Shown in pieces: positions 19,439 to 63,465 of a stretch of DNA of 64,000 bases. A program made the translations under genes and the position numbers. This stretch comes from Paraspadella gotoi (Eukaryota; Chaetognatha). How positions within the stretch are numbered: position 1 is the first letter of the stretch; each line of letters begins with the position of its first letter. Location: NCBI GenBank assembly GCA_051294375.1, contig CM119264.1, positions 15,773,473-15,837,472 on the forward strand. Reading direction: 5' to 3'. The notes beneath the pieces were generated by a model that made no database searches, was not told where the DNA came from, and was given only the letters and a program-made list of their open reading frames with translations.

Positions 19439-22400
19439 TAGCTTTGTGTCTGAAGAGCTTGTCCTATTTTTCTATTTTCATTTGATAATGATTTTGACAT
19501 AAAATGATCAGGTTTAAATGAAATACGTCCGGTTTGAATCGCGAAATTTTTATTCAAAAAGAAATTAAAAGGAAGGTTGAGAAAAAAACTGATTTTTCCT
19601 AATATCTTTTGAAGGAATAAAGATAAAGGGATGGCAATAGTACCAAAATGAAGCCATAATCATAGGGCACATACAAGATACAATTTTAGAATTACTTATG
19701 CTGAAACCTCCTTACAGGGTGAGTGTCAAACTAAGTCAAAATTATAATGAATTTTAAAACTAATGATACCCCATAGGAATAAATGAAAATTTAATTCTTT
19801 TAATGATTCTGAAAGAAAAAAGGCTAAATTGTACTCTAGTAAAACTTTAAAGTTTTTTGAATAAAGAAAATGTGAATTTTTGTCACTTAAATATTTGCTT
19901 GTCTGATTTTACAAGCATGCTTACAAAATTCTACAAAATATTATTTACCCCATCACAGCCTAAGTATTTATCTTTCTTTTCCACCAGAAAAAAGTAAACA
20001 TTATCTTATTGAGAGAAACAGGGATGTTTACTGAAAGGAGCCGGAAGCCATTCAACTTCTTCACTTTGATGTTATTTTTTATATAAAATAAGCGAATATT
20101 TAATTATTTAACTCTCACAGGCTTCATAAGATATTACACTTTCATAATATCCTAATGTTAATGTAATTTATTATATTTTTTACCCAGAAATCATAAAATA
20201 ACAAAGTTGTGGATTCCCTTCGCTCGTTTAAGAAAAAAAAAATTAACTAGCGGAATTTAAGTTTGTAAGAGGAAGTCAGAATCGGCGAAAATCTTAAAAG
20301 GCGAGAATGTTGAAAAAAAAGGGGTGGAATTTTGATGGGTTTCCTAAGATTTCTCCACAATGTGAGGTCCGATTAAAGTGAAACTTGAGATTTACAATAT
20401 TCCCGTCATTCCACATCTATCGATATAAAAATATTTAAAAAAAGTCACTGGCTTCTTTTCTATAACGGCTTCCTAAATGGATGATTGGATGGATGGATTT
20501 GAATAAAATTTTGTGTGTGGATAGGTAAGTGTGTGATTGAGCTGGATATAAAGTTTCGATGGAATCGTCCGAGTGGAAATGAGTTTAAATGGAAAAAAAA
20601 AAAATATATTCACTATTTGAACACCAATTGCTCATGAGTGGATGGGCTGATTGACCTGGAATTTTGTATGTGGGTAGGAAAGTGTGTGATTGAACAGGAA
20701 ATCAAGTTTCGATGGAATAGTTAAATGAGTTTAAATGGAAAAAAACAAAAAATCTGTTTCACTAATTGATTATGCTTCTTTTTCCTTTTATATTAAATGT
20801 ATATGCAGGATGTATTAATAAATCAAATAATTAATCAGTTAATTAATTAATCAATCAATCCGTCCATCCGTCCCCACTTAGCAAAAAGCTCCAATAACTC
20901 GTGATTGGCTGGTTGGATTGGAATTAAATTTTGTGCGAGGGTAGGAAAGTGTGTGATAAAGCTGGATATAAAGTTTCGATGGAATCGTGTGAGTGGAAAT
21001 TAGTTTAAATGGAAAAAACATAAGTCACATTTACTAAAATCTTTTTACTCATTTTAACCAATAAATACTCTAATTAATCATAATTGGATGGATAGATTGA
21101 GTTGAAATTTTGTGTGTGGGTAGGGAAATGTGTGACGAAGCTTGATATAAAGTTTCGGTGGAAACGTACCAGTGGAAATGAGTTTAAATGAAAAAAATAT
21201 GAGTCACATTTACTTGAATCTTTTTATTTATTTTAACCCATGATAGATTGAGATGAAATTTTGTGAGCCGGTAGGAAAGTGAGTGAAGAAGCTAGATATA
21301 AAGTTTTGACGAAATGCAAGTTGAAAAAATGATGCAAGCTAAAAAAATCTTGAAAGCATAAGGATCGTCGCAATTGCATAAAAAGAGAGAGAGAGAGAGA
21401 AAGAGAGAGAAAGAGAGAGAGTGAGAGAGAAAGAAAGAGAGAGAGAGAAAGAGAGTGAGAGAGAGAGAGAGAATGAGACATAAAATAAAATAGAGGATAT
21501 TTGTTTCTTTTGATAAAATGTAAACAAAACATTTAATAACTGTCCTGACTCAATTTTAAGGACATCGATGATGACAAGCTGAATATTAATTATAATTAAT
21601 TATTAAAATTAATTAATTAATCGATTAATTAATTAATTAACCTAGGCAGATCCGACATTGTTTGCTCAAACTTGTTTTTTTTTTAAGGAATATTGTAAAA
21701 CATCCGCGCATGTATGAATCTCGTTTTGAGCCCTACTACTAAGCTGGATCACAAACTTCAAATTATCTGGCAAGGTCTACTCTTTATATCAATCTGAAAA
21801 TATTTTTGTATTTATCATTTTTCATATATAAAAAAACATTTTATCCAGCTGCTTCATAAATTTTTGCTTGTTTTTTACTTTAATTGAAAAATACAAGCAA
21901 ATTTATGGAGTAGATAAAATTTAAGGCAATCAAAATGTAAATTAGTCTTTCCTTTTTCAAATTACGAAAGAAAAAAAGCAATTTCATATGCCTTCATTAA
22001 AATTTTTAATGCAAAAAAACTGTTATACTTTTAACTGCGATTTAAATAAAAGCTATATAAAGATTTATGGATAAATTTAATAAAACTATTTTAGAAAAGT
22101 GTCCCATGATTAGGGCTTTAATTTGATACTTCGCCCACATTCCTACCTCTTTTCTTTCTAAAGATATTCAAAAAAATTTTACCGTTAGAGAACTAAGCGG
22201 GAGTTTCTCAATTTATCCTATTGGTACAATACATAAATTTCAAAATGAAACCTAAAAAAATTTTTTTCGTCTTCGAGAGACATCACTTTTAGGTGTACCC
22301 ATCGTCTTACTCATTTTTGGATTATGCTGGAAGAAATCAGCAAAACGTTTTCTCTTTTTTTTAATAGTTTGTACTAGCGCGTCAGAAATCTAAGAAAAAA

Positions 22401-22907
22401 CTTGAAAATTTTATTCTAACAAGTTTTGCCTTTCAAGGCTGCCGTTTATGACTATATCTCGGAAACCATTGTAGGAATTTAAAAACGGTTTTTTGCAAGT
22501 GATTATTGATATCATCCTCCAGGGACCGGCATAAAAATATATAAAAAAAATAAACTGATATTAGCTCTCGAGTAAGATATTTACTCTGAGAAAAATGTTT
22601 GTAACATAAACATAGCATCTATACCAGCTAGAATGTTACGAATTTCAATTAGTATAAAAAAATTTTATAACTCGATTGGTCTTTGTTTCGATTTTATGAC
22701 AAGTTTTTTCGTATCAGGACAGATTCAAGTCACTGTAACAAAAAAAATATCTTAAAAGAATAGGATCGAGCCTACCTTCAATGATAACCAAATATTGATG
22801 CGATGATAACCAAAGGATTGATCCGATGATATCATGATAACCAAATGATTGATGCGATGATAACCAAATATTAATGCGATTGTAACCAAATGATCGATGT
22901 GATGATA
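19439..22907. repeat. 3.5-kb tandem duplication, right copy
   Basis: Begins directly after the N gap at the base matching 15951. Includes a second copy of the Helentron-like right end (about 21645-21680) and runs into the 22-bp minisatellite, which continues here to 23045 but breaks off at the gap in the left copy. Confidence 0.9.
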
Positions 22908-23045
22908 ACCAAATGATTGATGCGATGATAGTCATTCATTTATGTGATGATAATCATTCATTGATACGATGATAGTCATTCATTGATGCGATGATAGTCA
23001 TTCATTGACGCAATGAGTCATTCATTGACGCAATGAATCATTCAT
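22782..23045. repeat. 22-bp minisatellite, short array
   Basis: Units such as GATGCGATGATAACCAAATG grading into the GATAGTCATTCATTGATGCG type; same family as 10733-11305. The matching start at 19280-19413 is cut by the gap. Confidence 0.8.
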
Positions 23046-23676
23046 CATAAATAAAACAAACAAATGCGTGTATGAGTGAAAGAGAGAGAGAGAAAAAGAA
23101 AGAGAAAAAAGCGCGGAATAAATGGCGATAATAAAAGTTTTTAAAAGTAAAAAAATAATCAAAATTTTTCAAGAAACGATCACGCAAGAGATCGTACAGA
23201 GAGAGAGAAAGAAAGACAGAAAGAGAAAGAGAGAGAAAGCTGGACAGCCGCTGGAAGGCAGCTGTACAGTCACTGCAGAGCCTGAACTCGTTTTTAAAGG
23301 GTTCAGAAAAGGCAGCAACTGACAAAAATAAGAAGAAAAATATATATATAATTTAAAAATATAATAGAAAGGAAAAAAAATGTTACAATTGGAAATTGTT
23401 ACAATTTTTTCCAATTATAGCTTGTAAAAGATCTTCAATATTATTTATTGCAATATGTAAATTAGATTAAAGCAATTCTATATAATAATTTGAATATTTT
23501 ATTGAATACTATAATCTCATTTGCATATTGTAGTAAATCATAATGAAGTGGAAATTCAAACAAAAAATACTTGAATCCAAATTTCAAAGCTATTTCAAGA
23601 TGAGAAGCCATATCTAAATTTTTAACTTACTATGATCGCACACTTTTATAAAACTTTATCGTAATTCATAATAATT
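23046..23676. other. GA-rich then AT-rich spacer beyond the PHTF 3' end
   Basis: GA microsatellites (23078-23110 and 23195-23240) and a block with CAGCCGCTGGAAGGCAGCTG related in style to repeat Q. No gene seen. Confidence 0.5.
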
Positions 23677-23682
23677 TTTATT
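23677..23682 (-). promoter_or_regulatory. PHTF: Candidate poly(A) signal AATAAA of PHTF
   Basis: Minus-strand AATAAA about 245 bases after the PHTF stop; the first perfect hexamer I see downstream. Confidence 0.5.
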
Positions 23683-23786
23683 TAAAAAAAAATGGTAAGT
23701 TCCAGCCAAAACTATAAAAGCGTAGTAGTTTTTATAGAAAAAAGCGTAACGCCGACGCCGTCATAAAGAAGCTCACCCGAAACAAT

Positions 23787-23821
23787 ATCGAGCTTGAACC
23801 GGCTTCGCCGGTAGGCTCGAT
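23787..23821 (-). promoter_or_regulatory. PHTF: Stem-loop in the PHTF 3' UTR
   Basis: Outer arms ATCGAGC/GCTCGAT and inner arms ACCGGC/GCCGGT close on the tri-loop GAA (GCGAAGC apex) with small internal loops. It is an unusually G+C-rich stable hairpin in AT-rich DNA, about 105-140 bases after the stop. Function unknown; an mRNA element is possible. Confidence 0.6.
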
Positions 23822-23926
23822 AAAAAGATTACGTTTATCTCGAAGCACTAAACCACGGCAATGATTTCTTTCGTGTCTCTGGATTTGGCTCGAGAGGTAA
23901 CCTGCCAGACAGCCATAGTCCTGCCT

Positions 23927-54970
<31,044 letters not shown>

Positions 54971-54974
54971 CTAG

Positions 54975-56017
54975 TGTTAGATTTTACATTTTTATTATAC
55001 TACCAATGAAATATTTTAAATTAACGAAAATTAGAATCTATAATGTAGTTTTTCAGAGAGCTCATTCTGGCAATATTTGGAGTTTGAATTTGTAAAATTT
55101 TACAAATTCAAAATCAATAATGTTATATCTTGTTAAATTATTATGCCTCTTCTACATATATTGAAATTAAAAGCAAAAAATGTACAATTGTACAATGTAC
55201 AATGTACAGCCACACTCCTCTTCCGGATAAATCGGCACTGAGGGGATCTCGAAGAAGGGTTGGTAGGTATTCGTAACTATTTATCAATGTACATTGTACA
55301 GTGTGTCCCAATGGTACTGTCTGTTACCTTTTACATATTGTGCGGAACTGTGTTGTTTAATTATATTTCTGAGATAATATCAAAGATAAGTTCTCAGGCA
55401 ACTTACCACCGGTCTCTCTCTCTAAATAAATTATTATTTAATCAATTAAAAAGTAGTATGGATTATGGACATTATAGGGTGGAGTGATGATTGAACATTA
55501 TTTTTTTGCTGCCAATGGACATATAATTAACCAATTTTAAATCCTTTAAAAAATTTTTTTAGCATAACAGTATAGTAAATTCAATTTTTTATGTAATAAT
55601 ATCCTTATAAAATCATTTAATTTTAAAATATATATAAGAACAGATTTGGATTCGCTGTAAAAAAATAAAAAGTTTAAAAACACTTATTTTTAAAACTTAT
55701 TATTTTATAAAAATATTATTACAAATGTATTACATTTTACTATTCTATTCCCAAAACAATATGAACAAAAGATTTTTTGTACTAATTAATCATACTATCT
55801 CGCGTCTAAATATCCTTGTTTAATCATTTAAATAATTTTTTTGTTCTTGAGTGCTCCACTTTAATGAACAAGGTAAGTAAATAATTTAAATAATTTACTG
55901 TATTATAAAAACTCTGTAGCTAAAAGTATGAGGTTGTGTCTTACTGTCCTGCATCTAAAGAAAAGATTTAAAATATTATTTAATCAATATTATAAATAAT
56001 ATTTGATAAATATTCTT
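54975..56017. other. PHTF upstream intron with a small G+C-rich patch
   Basis: Mostly AT-rich. 55205-55270 is CpG-rich and open on both strands (minus: LPTLLRDPLSADLSGRGVW; plus: HTPLPDKSALRGSRRRVG) and flanked by TACAATGTAC motifs in both orientations (near 55191-55207 and 55288-55298). It does not match PHTF blocks I know; a transposon fragment or unknown exon. Confidence 0.35.
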
Positions 56018-56149
56018 GGGGCAAAATGATTTTGTTTCACAACGAATTTTATTTTCATTGACGCTGAAGAAGGCTTGCATCCAAAGCCGAAACATGTACG
56101 TTTTATATGATAAAATATAATTCGTTGTGAAACAAAATCATTTTGCCCC
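56018..56149 (+). mobile_element. 132-bp palindromic mini-PLE
   Basis: The outer PLE arms GGGGCAAAATGATTTTG..ACAACGAATTTTAT and their inverse are both present with only one hammerhead between them, so the whole body of a PLE has been lost. It would fold as a hairpin with the ribozyme at its tip. Confidence 0.7.
56064..56098 (+). ncRNA. Hammerhead ribozyme motif, core intact
   Basis: CTGAAGA, helix II GGCTTG/AAGCC, GAAA, ACATGT, GTA, helix I ACG/CGT extended to GACG/CGTT. Cleavage predicted after 56098. Confidence 0.7.
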
Positions 56150-56159
56150 AATACATATA

Positions 56160-57937
56160 ACAACGAAAAAGAAAGGTTATTACCACTATGATAAATATTC
56201 TAAAATATATATCATAAAAAAAACTAATTTTTTTTATTAACTACAGGAGTTTGCTTTGCGTCATACCTAAATTTTAACAATTGAACAGAGTAAGATCACG
56301 CTTAATTTGGTTTTCACCCTACTTACGTACAATACCTAAACTTCAAAATAAACCTAAAGAAAAATTTTTTATCAAGAGACATCACTTCAGTTGTACCCAT
56401 CGTCTTACTCATTTATAGCTTATGGTTTAAGAAATCAGAAAATCGAGGTATCTAGTCCAAATTTCGACTTTTACACTGTATTTTACTGTACCATTCTAGT
56501 CGAATCATATTTTGCATGTATTTGTCCAGCATAACGGTCAGGAAGGGATGGCTTGTTAGTACAAATGGTCAGACAAAACAAATTCAATAACTAATAATTT
56601 CTTTTTTCGTTCAAATGAATTTTATTTTTATTTTTCTTATCCTATAAAATGGTATATACTTGTAGGGAAGTCTGGCGTTAAGCGTCCGAGATAAAAATTA
56701 GCGAATAAAAAAGTTGTTATTTTACTCCCTGAATAAAAATACTTAAAATACTTACAAAATACATAAAATTGATAAAATTATTATTGCGAAAACATTGTTC
56801 AATCATATGAAATATATCTAGTGCCTTTTTTTTCATTGAAATTGATAGATATTAACTAAAAATATTAGAATGAACTTTTCTTTTTGATATAATAAGAGAA
56901 CCGAACTTCCGTTACTAGTAAATATGCGTTTGAGGATTCCAAATCTGTTTTTAAAATTGACCTACGTAGACGCGCATAGACGCGATATGCCTTGAAAGCA
57001 AGTTGTTTGGTTTGGTTCCACTTAAATTTTTAGCTTCGGCCGAGTCAATTGGTAATAAAAAAATTGATTTTCTTTGATATCTTTTGAACCAAAAAATGAT
57101 AGAACGATGAGACTGGTATCATATTAAAGCTAAAATTATGGGGCATCTTTTCCATATATTTTTTTAAAAATGTTTCAAAGGATTTTTTTAAAATCTTGAT
57201 CGGAATCTTAGTCAAAAGTATAACTTTTGAAATTAAATTAAACACACTTGGCCACATTTAAAAAAATAAATAAATATAGATTCTTAAAGATTGAATTATG
57301 TTTCTGATATAAACAAAAATTTTCTATACCTCAAATGTTTATATAATTACTAAGGATAATGATTATCATTTTGTTGAAAACAAAAAAAATTAAAAAATTC
57401 ATGTAGAAACCTTAAAAAACAAATTATTTAAATATGATAATTTAGGAGTTCAATCTTTGTTCCCCCTGATTTAAAAACTACTGACATAGGGCTAAAAGAC
57501 TGTATTATCAGATTTTTAAATTTTAAGATTTAGCTGTGTCTACGAGGCCTGGCAGAAAAAAATTATCACAATTTTTTTTTATGTCATAATTCTATCATAA
57601 AATAATTTTAATGCATCATGTGAGGTATCATAGGAAAGCTAACGATGTCTGCTACATGACAGCACGTGAAAAAAAATTTTCTTAATGAAAATAAAAAATC
57701 ACCAGACTACCCTAATACTTGTGCGCTTATTCATTATAATGAATTAAAGTTTTTCGATATGGTATCAGTACCATTGAGACACTGTATATTTCGAACCAAT
57801 TGACAGTTTTTTGTTCTGTTTTCAGACAACAAAACTGACAGAAGGCTTCATATTATAAAATGAGGTACCCCTTTTTTGTGGCCAGAATCTGTTCCAACCA
57901 AACTACCTGTGGGGGTCCATTTTTATTTTTTAAGTTT
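56160..57937. other. AT-rich DNA, no gene recognised
   Basis: Contains fragments of repeats also seen near 12830-13080 (AAGTATAACTTTTGAAATTAAATTAAAC) and 33580-33650. 57530-57930 is less repetitive but has no convincing frame. Confidence 0.4.
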
Positions 57938-58454
57938 TTAGTCGAATCTGCTTTCAGCAGATCCCGACTCTATAATTCACTTTGTAGGTCCGTCGGTCAG
58001 AACATCAAATTATGATAAATTATGCAAAAAAAATGATGTCCGTCCGTCCCACCTTAGCAAAAAACACCAATTACTTGTGAATGGATGGATGGATTGGAAT
58101 GAAAATTTGTGTGTAGGTAGGGAAGTGTGTGATTGAGCTGTATATAAAGTTTTGATGGAATCGTTTGAGTGGAAATGAGTTTAAATGGAAAAAACAAAGA
58201 ACCTATTTCACTAATTGATTATGCTTCTTTTTCTTTTTTATTTTAAATGTAAATGCAAGATGTACTAATTAAATAATTAATCAGTTAATTAATCAATAAT
58301 TAATTAATTAGTCAATTAATCAATCAAAACAAACATTTCGGATCAAATTATTTAATTGCCTAATTAATTAAATAATTAACTTGAATAAATAAATTATTAA
58401 TTAATTAATTACCGATAATGATCTTGGGCAGATCCGACATTGTTTGCTCAAACT
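57938..58454 (-). mobile_element. Helentron-like element, copy 6 (517 bp, both ends)
   Basis: TTAGTCGAATCTGC hairpin at 57943-57963 and right end GGGCAGATCCGACATTGTTT, GCTCAAAC. The shortest complete copy: the ends plus one body repeat. Confidence 0.65.
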
Positions 58455-59335
58455 TTTTTTAGTAGCATCAGTTACATTGACGTTTTAAACATATAAAAAA
58501 ACAAGTTTGAGCAAACAATGTCGGATCTGCCTACGAAAATTAATTAATTAATTCATTTTAATATTTAATAATTAATTATAAATTTATATACAGCTTATCA
58601 TCATCGATGTTCTTAAAATAAAGTAAATGTGACTTCTATTTTTTCCATTTAAACTCATTTCCACTGGCACAATTCCGTCAAAACTTTATATCTAGCTTCT
58701 TCACAAACTTTCCTTCCCGCTCACAAAATTTCATCTCAATCTATTATGGGTTAAAATATGTAAAAAGAGTCAAATAAATGCGACTCATATTTTTTTCATT
58801 TAAACTCATTTCCACTCATACTGAAACTTTATATCAAGCTTCGTCACACATTTTCCTACCCACACACAAAATTTCAACTCAATCTATCCATCCAATTATG
58901 ATAATTAGAGTATTTGGTGGTTAAAATAAATAAAAAGATTTAAGTAAATGCGACTTATGTTTTTTCCATTTAAACTCATATCCACTCACACGATTCCGTT
59001 GAAACTTTATATCCAGCTTCATCAAACATGTTCCTACCCATACACAAAATTTCATTCCGATCCAACCAGCCCACTATCATCGAAGTTAACGTTAAAATCG
59101 AAAAAATTATACTTATGGGATATTCAGATAGCTTAAACAGAGTAATTCTTGAAAACTTAAGAGGTTCTTCTCATAAATTCTTAATATTTTTAAAAAGGAC
59201 AAAAATGTTTCAGATAATTTTTTTACGATTCCTAAAGATGCACAGTTTTTTTAGCTTTCTTTAAATATTTTTGCTTTACAAATACGGTAAGACAAAAGTT
59301 TTAAAGAGAAAATTCGAATTAATAAATTAAGCTGG

Positions 59336-59568
59336 TATGGTGGACTAAAATCCACCAACCGTTCATCAGCGGCCATTGGTGCCGGAGGCAAGTCATTCGC
59401 CTCCCAACCCAAAGGTCCGGGGTTCTAGCCCGGTGGTCGTCTGGCAGTTAAGAGGGACGGGGCGCTTAACCCGCCTGTAACATGGTGTTACAGCCTGATC
59501 CGAAGCTCAGGGACTGCTTATATTGAACGGTTCTGTCACTAACACATAACAATAATTACTGTCTCTTC
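59336..59568 (+). repeat. 230-bp interspersed repeat (copy 6, full length)
   Basis: The best-preserved copy: hairpin TGGTGGACTAAAATCCACCA, B-box-like GGGGTTCTAGCCC, palindrome and CTGTCTCTTCA end. Confidence 0.75.
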
Positions 59569-59879
59569 ACTGGGAAGTTTATAATACTAACGTGGATTTA
59601 ACGAGTAAATTATTTTATCAAGTAAACTATTAATGAAAAGAATTTGATTTTCTGAATAAGGAGGTATCGGAATAGAGTTTCAGTAAAATAATAAATGAGA
59701 GTTTACATTATATAGTTTTTGTCATTTTCGTTACCCAAAAACGTTTTAAATTTTTTTTAAATGGCAAGATTGATCTTTAAAGCCCGTAATTTTTGAATTA
59801 AAAAAAAAATTAAACAAGATTCTTTTTTCCAATGTTTATTCGTTCTATCACAAATCCTATCGTAAGTTTCATTACCAAA

Positions 59880-60100
59880 TACTAAGCTTGATCTTTTGCC
59901 AATGTCCGTATGGTTTGCCTCATTTGCCCGATCCATTTCCCGTTCATTCCTCGATCCTTCGCACTACGCTTTGTCTTTCTCAATGAATGGTTGCTCTTTT
60001 TATTGTATCTATTCTTTTATTTTTAAATTACAAGACATAACTGACGATTACATAGGTCGTTGTTGTGGTTCAACATTTAGCTTACCAATCAGTTGAAAAG
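59880..60100. other. Unexplained coding-like patch
   Basis: Less AT-rich, open on plus (SVWFASFARSISRSFLDPS) and minus (KSNHSLRKTKRSAKDRG, MNGKWIGQMRQTIRTLAK). Not recognised; no clear splice sites. It could hide an upstream PHTF exon, but no PHTF motif is visible. Confidence 0.25.
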
Positions 60101-61284
60101 TGCTCTTAAAAACGAAATTTACTTTATAAATTAGTCTTATCGAATTGGTGTAAAATAAATAATTTTGAAAATCATTTTGGTATTTACTTATGAAGCGGAA
60201 GTTTGCGGAAGATCTCCCAAATATATCATATGCATTATAAAATAAATCATTAAATTAAATAAGAATGATCATGTTTCCATATAGTTTTTTAGCTAATTTT
60301 TGAAAACTCTGATACAGTAAAACACTTTTTGAATAATTTTTAATTCAATCCATGCTATATATTCAGTTATTTACTAAGATTTTTAAAAAATTTAAAATGT
60401 ATCAAAGTGCCAAGAATATAGCTCGACAAAGTGAGTCAAAAATAAGGAAAACCCCCATATGTCCAGAAAAACTGATTTTTGAAAACTGATATTGCACGAG
60501 AGGTTTCTTATGATACTTCTTCAAAGATTAAAAGCATTAATATTATTGTTGATGTACTACCCTTTTTCCGACTTTAGATGCTAAATCGATGATAGTGCAG
60601 CCAATCACGAGTTATTGGCTTTTGCTAAGGTGGGACGGATGGACGGATTGATTGATTAATTTATTAGTGATTAATTAATACATCCTGCATATACATTTAA
60701 TATAAAAAGGAAAAAAATCATAATTAGTGAAACAGGTTTTTTGTTTTTTTCTATTTAAACTCATTTCCACTCAAACGATTCCATCAAAACTTGGTTTCCT
60801 GTTCAATCACACACTTTCCTACTAACATACAAAATTCCAGGTCAATCGCCCCATCCACTCATGAGCAATTGGTGTTAAAATAGTGAATTATATTTTTTTT
60901 GTTTTTTCCATTTAAACTCATTTCCACTCGGACAATTCCATCGAAACTTTATATCCAACTCAATCACACACTTCCCTACCCACACACAAAATTTCATTCA
61001 AATCCATCCATCCAATCACGAGTGATTGGTGTTTTTTGCTAAGGTGGGACGGACGGACAGACAGACGGACGGACGGACATTTTTTTTGCATAATTTATCA
61101 TAATTCGATGTTCTGACATGATATAAGTTAGTGCCCGACAATATTGAGGGGGCAGACCGACGGACCGACAAAGTGAATTATAGAGTCGGGATCTGCTGAT
61201 AAGCAGATCCGACTAAAAATTTTAGAACTAAATTTGAAAATTTTTTGTTAATAATTAAGCATTGTTTGAAAATGCATGGTTCAT

Positions 61285-61800
61285 CGTTTTATTTCCAATT
61301 TGTTGGTCCGTCGGTTCCCCCCCTAAATCTTGTCGGGCACTCACTTAAATCATGTCAGAACATCATTATGATAAATTATGCAAAAAAAATGTCTGTCCGT
61401 CTGTCTGTCTGTCCCCCCTTAGCAAAAAACACCAATTATTCGTGTGGGTAGGAAAATGTGTGATTGAGCTGGATATAAACTTTCGATGGAATCGTGCAAG
61501 TGGAAATAAGTTTAAATGAAAAAAAAGTAAGTCACATTTACTTGAATCTTTTTACTAATTTCAACTTATGATTACTTGAATTAATCATAATTGGATGGAT
61601 AGATTAAGTTGAAATTTTGTGTGTGGGTAGGAGTGTGTGATTTAGCGAGATATAAAGTTTCAATGGAATCTTGCAAGCGGAAATGGAAAAAAAAGTAACA
61701 TTCACTTAAAGTTGTTTTAGGTTTCTCTTTCTGGTTTATTGCGAGTTTAAAAAATGATGCGAGTTGAAAAAATGATGTGAGTTTAAAAAAATCTTAAAAG
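61285..61800 (-). mobile_element. Helentron-like repeat fragment
   Basis: Starts inside the element (GTTGGTCCGTCGGTTCC) and runs through body repeats; the hairpin end is missing. Confidence 0.55.
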
Positions 61801-62469
61801 CTCCTAAATCCCCCAAACAATATAAGTAGCGGTAGCCAACCGAATTCAAATTTTAATGGGAACAGCATTAAACTAATCCATTATTGGTATTAATTATTGT
61901 GTTAAAATATTTTTTTGCAAAAATGTTCCGAACCAATTAATGTTCCGAACTAATTAATATTATCATATCGTATTATAATGTCAAAATTTTTTTTTATATT
62001 TTAAGTTTTATTAATTGATTCTGATAGAGCTTAAAAAATTAAGCAAAAAATATAATTACAACTTTTTAAAATTTTGATGTTTTATTACTAAAAATTAGTA
62101 AAAACTGCTAAAATCATCGGATGATAATGATGATTTTTAGAGGTTTTCCCAATTTTAACCCACTTATCATCAAAATATTGAAAAAAGAATTATACTTTGT
62201 GTAGATAACTTTTCATAAGCTATTTGAATCTGCTTTTAAAAATACAAAATTCAAAAAAATTTTTTTGACATTTCCTATCTATAAATAAATATTTAAAAAA
62301 TAATTACTAATGCTTCTAGCCATTTTAGAAAATTTTGGTCCATTTTTCTTAGAAATGTATGAAGTTTCATTTGGAAAGGTTCCCAAATCAAACTTCTGAC
62401 CCACCCCATTGACAAAGGTTGGCTCTAATAAGGATCGTCGCAATCGCATAAGAAAAATCAAATTTGAGA

Positions 62470-62705
62470 AAAGAAAATTAATTTATAAACAAAGAAAAAG
62501 AAGAAAAGAATAAATATAAAGAAAGAATAGGAAGGAAAGAAAGAAAAGAAAAGAAAGAAAGAAAAGAAAAGAAAAAAAAGAAAGGAAAGGAAAGAAAGGA
62601 AAGAAAGAATGGAAAGAAAGAATAGAAAGGAAAGAAAAAGAATAGAAAGGAAAGAAGGAATACAAAGGAAAGAAGGAAAATAAAAATAAAGAGAGGGTGA
62701 TGAAA
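62470..62705 (+). repeat. GAAA/GGAAA purine tract
   Basis: About 230 bases of near-pure A/G with GAAAGAAAAG and GGAAAGAAAG units; not coding. Confidence 0.8.
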
Positions 62706-62799
62706 AGAAGGAACGAAATAAAAACTCGATGTTGCGATAACATGCACAAATGCGAAGCCTAATTTTACGAGTTCAATCCTCATTCAATTTTTTTTTTAA

Positions 62800-63295
62800 T
62801 AAAAACGCAGAGAGAGAGAGAGAGAGAAGCCAAATCGTTTTCGGACGAATCAGCAGCGGCAGCAGCACCTAGAAAAAAAAGAAAAATCAAATGGCAGCAG
62901 CAGAAGCAGCAAAAGAAAAGAAAAAAAAAGAATATGCCCCTGCAGAGCCAGATGCAGACTCGTTTTTTTCCCTATGAATCAGTGACTAGGGAAAAGAGAG
63001 AGGGAGAGAGACATGTAATTAAAAAAGAGAAAAAAGAAAGAAATATAAAAATAGAACAGAGAAAATTTGTTTGTTTTGATAAAACGTAAACAAAACATAT
63101 TTAATAACTGTCCAGACTCAATTTTAAGCACATCGATGATGAGAAGCTGTATATAAATTTTCAGCTTCATACACCCAAATTTAATCATAAAAAAGGCGAT
63201 CTATAATTTGGAACGACAACGACAACGACGCCACTTATGGGCAAAAGCGATACAATATCGTCGCAAACGCTAAGCGATTGCGACGATAAAAAAAT
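62800..63295. repeat. Dispersed repeat Q, copy 3
   Basis: From 62959 (CGTTTTTTTCCCTATGAATC) to 63290 it is almost identical to 9400-9750, including AAGCACATCGATGATGAGAAG and the closing inverted pair CGTCGCAAACGC / GCGATTGCGACG. Confidence 0.8.
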
Positions 63296-63465
63296 ACTAG
63301 TCAAATTTTTTGTACTATAGTAACAGTTCAGTTTAATCCCTTGCAAGCGATTTACATGTATTGGCGCAGCTACTGGTTTGGTATGGTACGATCAGTTATG
63401 ATCACAAATTGAAAGAATTATTGTTATTCAACATCTTTTTAGCAGATTACCGCTTAATTATCGTA

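Larger units (their letters stand above)
58500..61216 (+). mobile_element. Helentron-like element, copy 7 (both ends)
   Basis: Left end ACAAGTTTGAGCAAAC plus AATGTCGGATCTGC, right end hairpin 61189-61210 then GACTAA. It lies head-to-head 45 bases from copy 6. The interior contains a complete 230-bp repeat and an unexplained coding-like patch (59880-60100). Confidence 0.65.

Noticed and set aside
19282-19557. Open frame crossing the N gap
   Set aside because: It is minisatellite plus unknown bases and has no support.
62478-62783. Phe/Ser/Leu-rich minus-strand frames resembling membrane proteins
   Set aside because: Translations of a GAAA-type purine tract.
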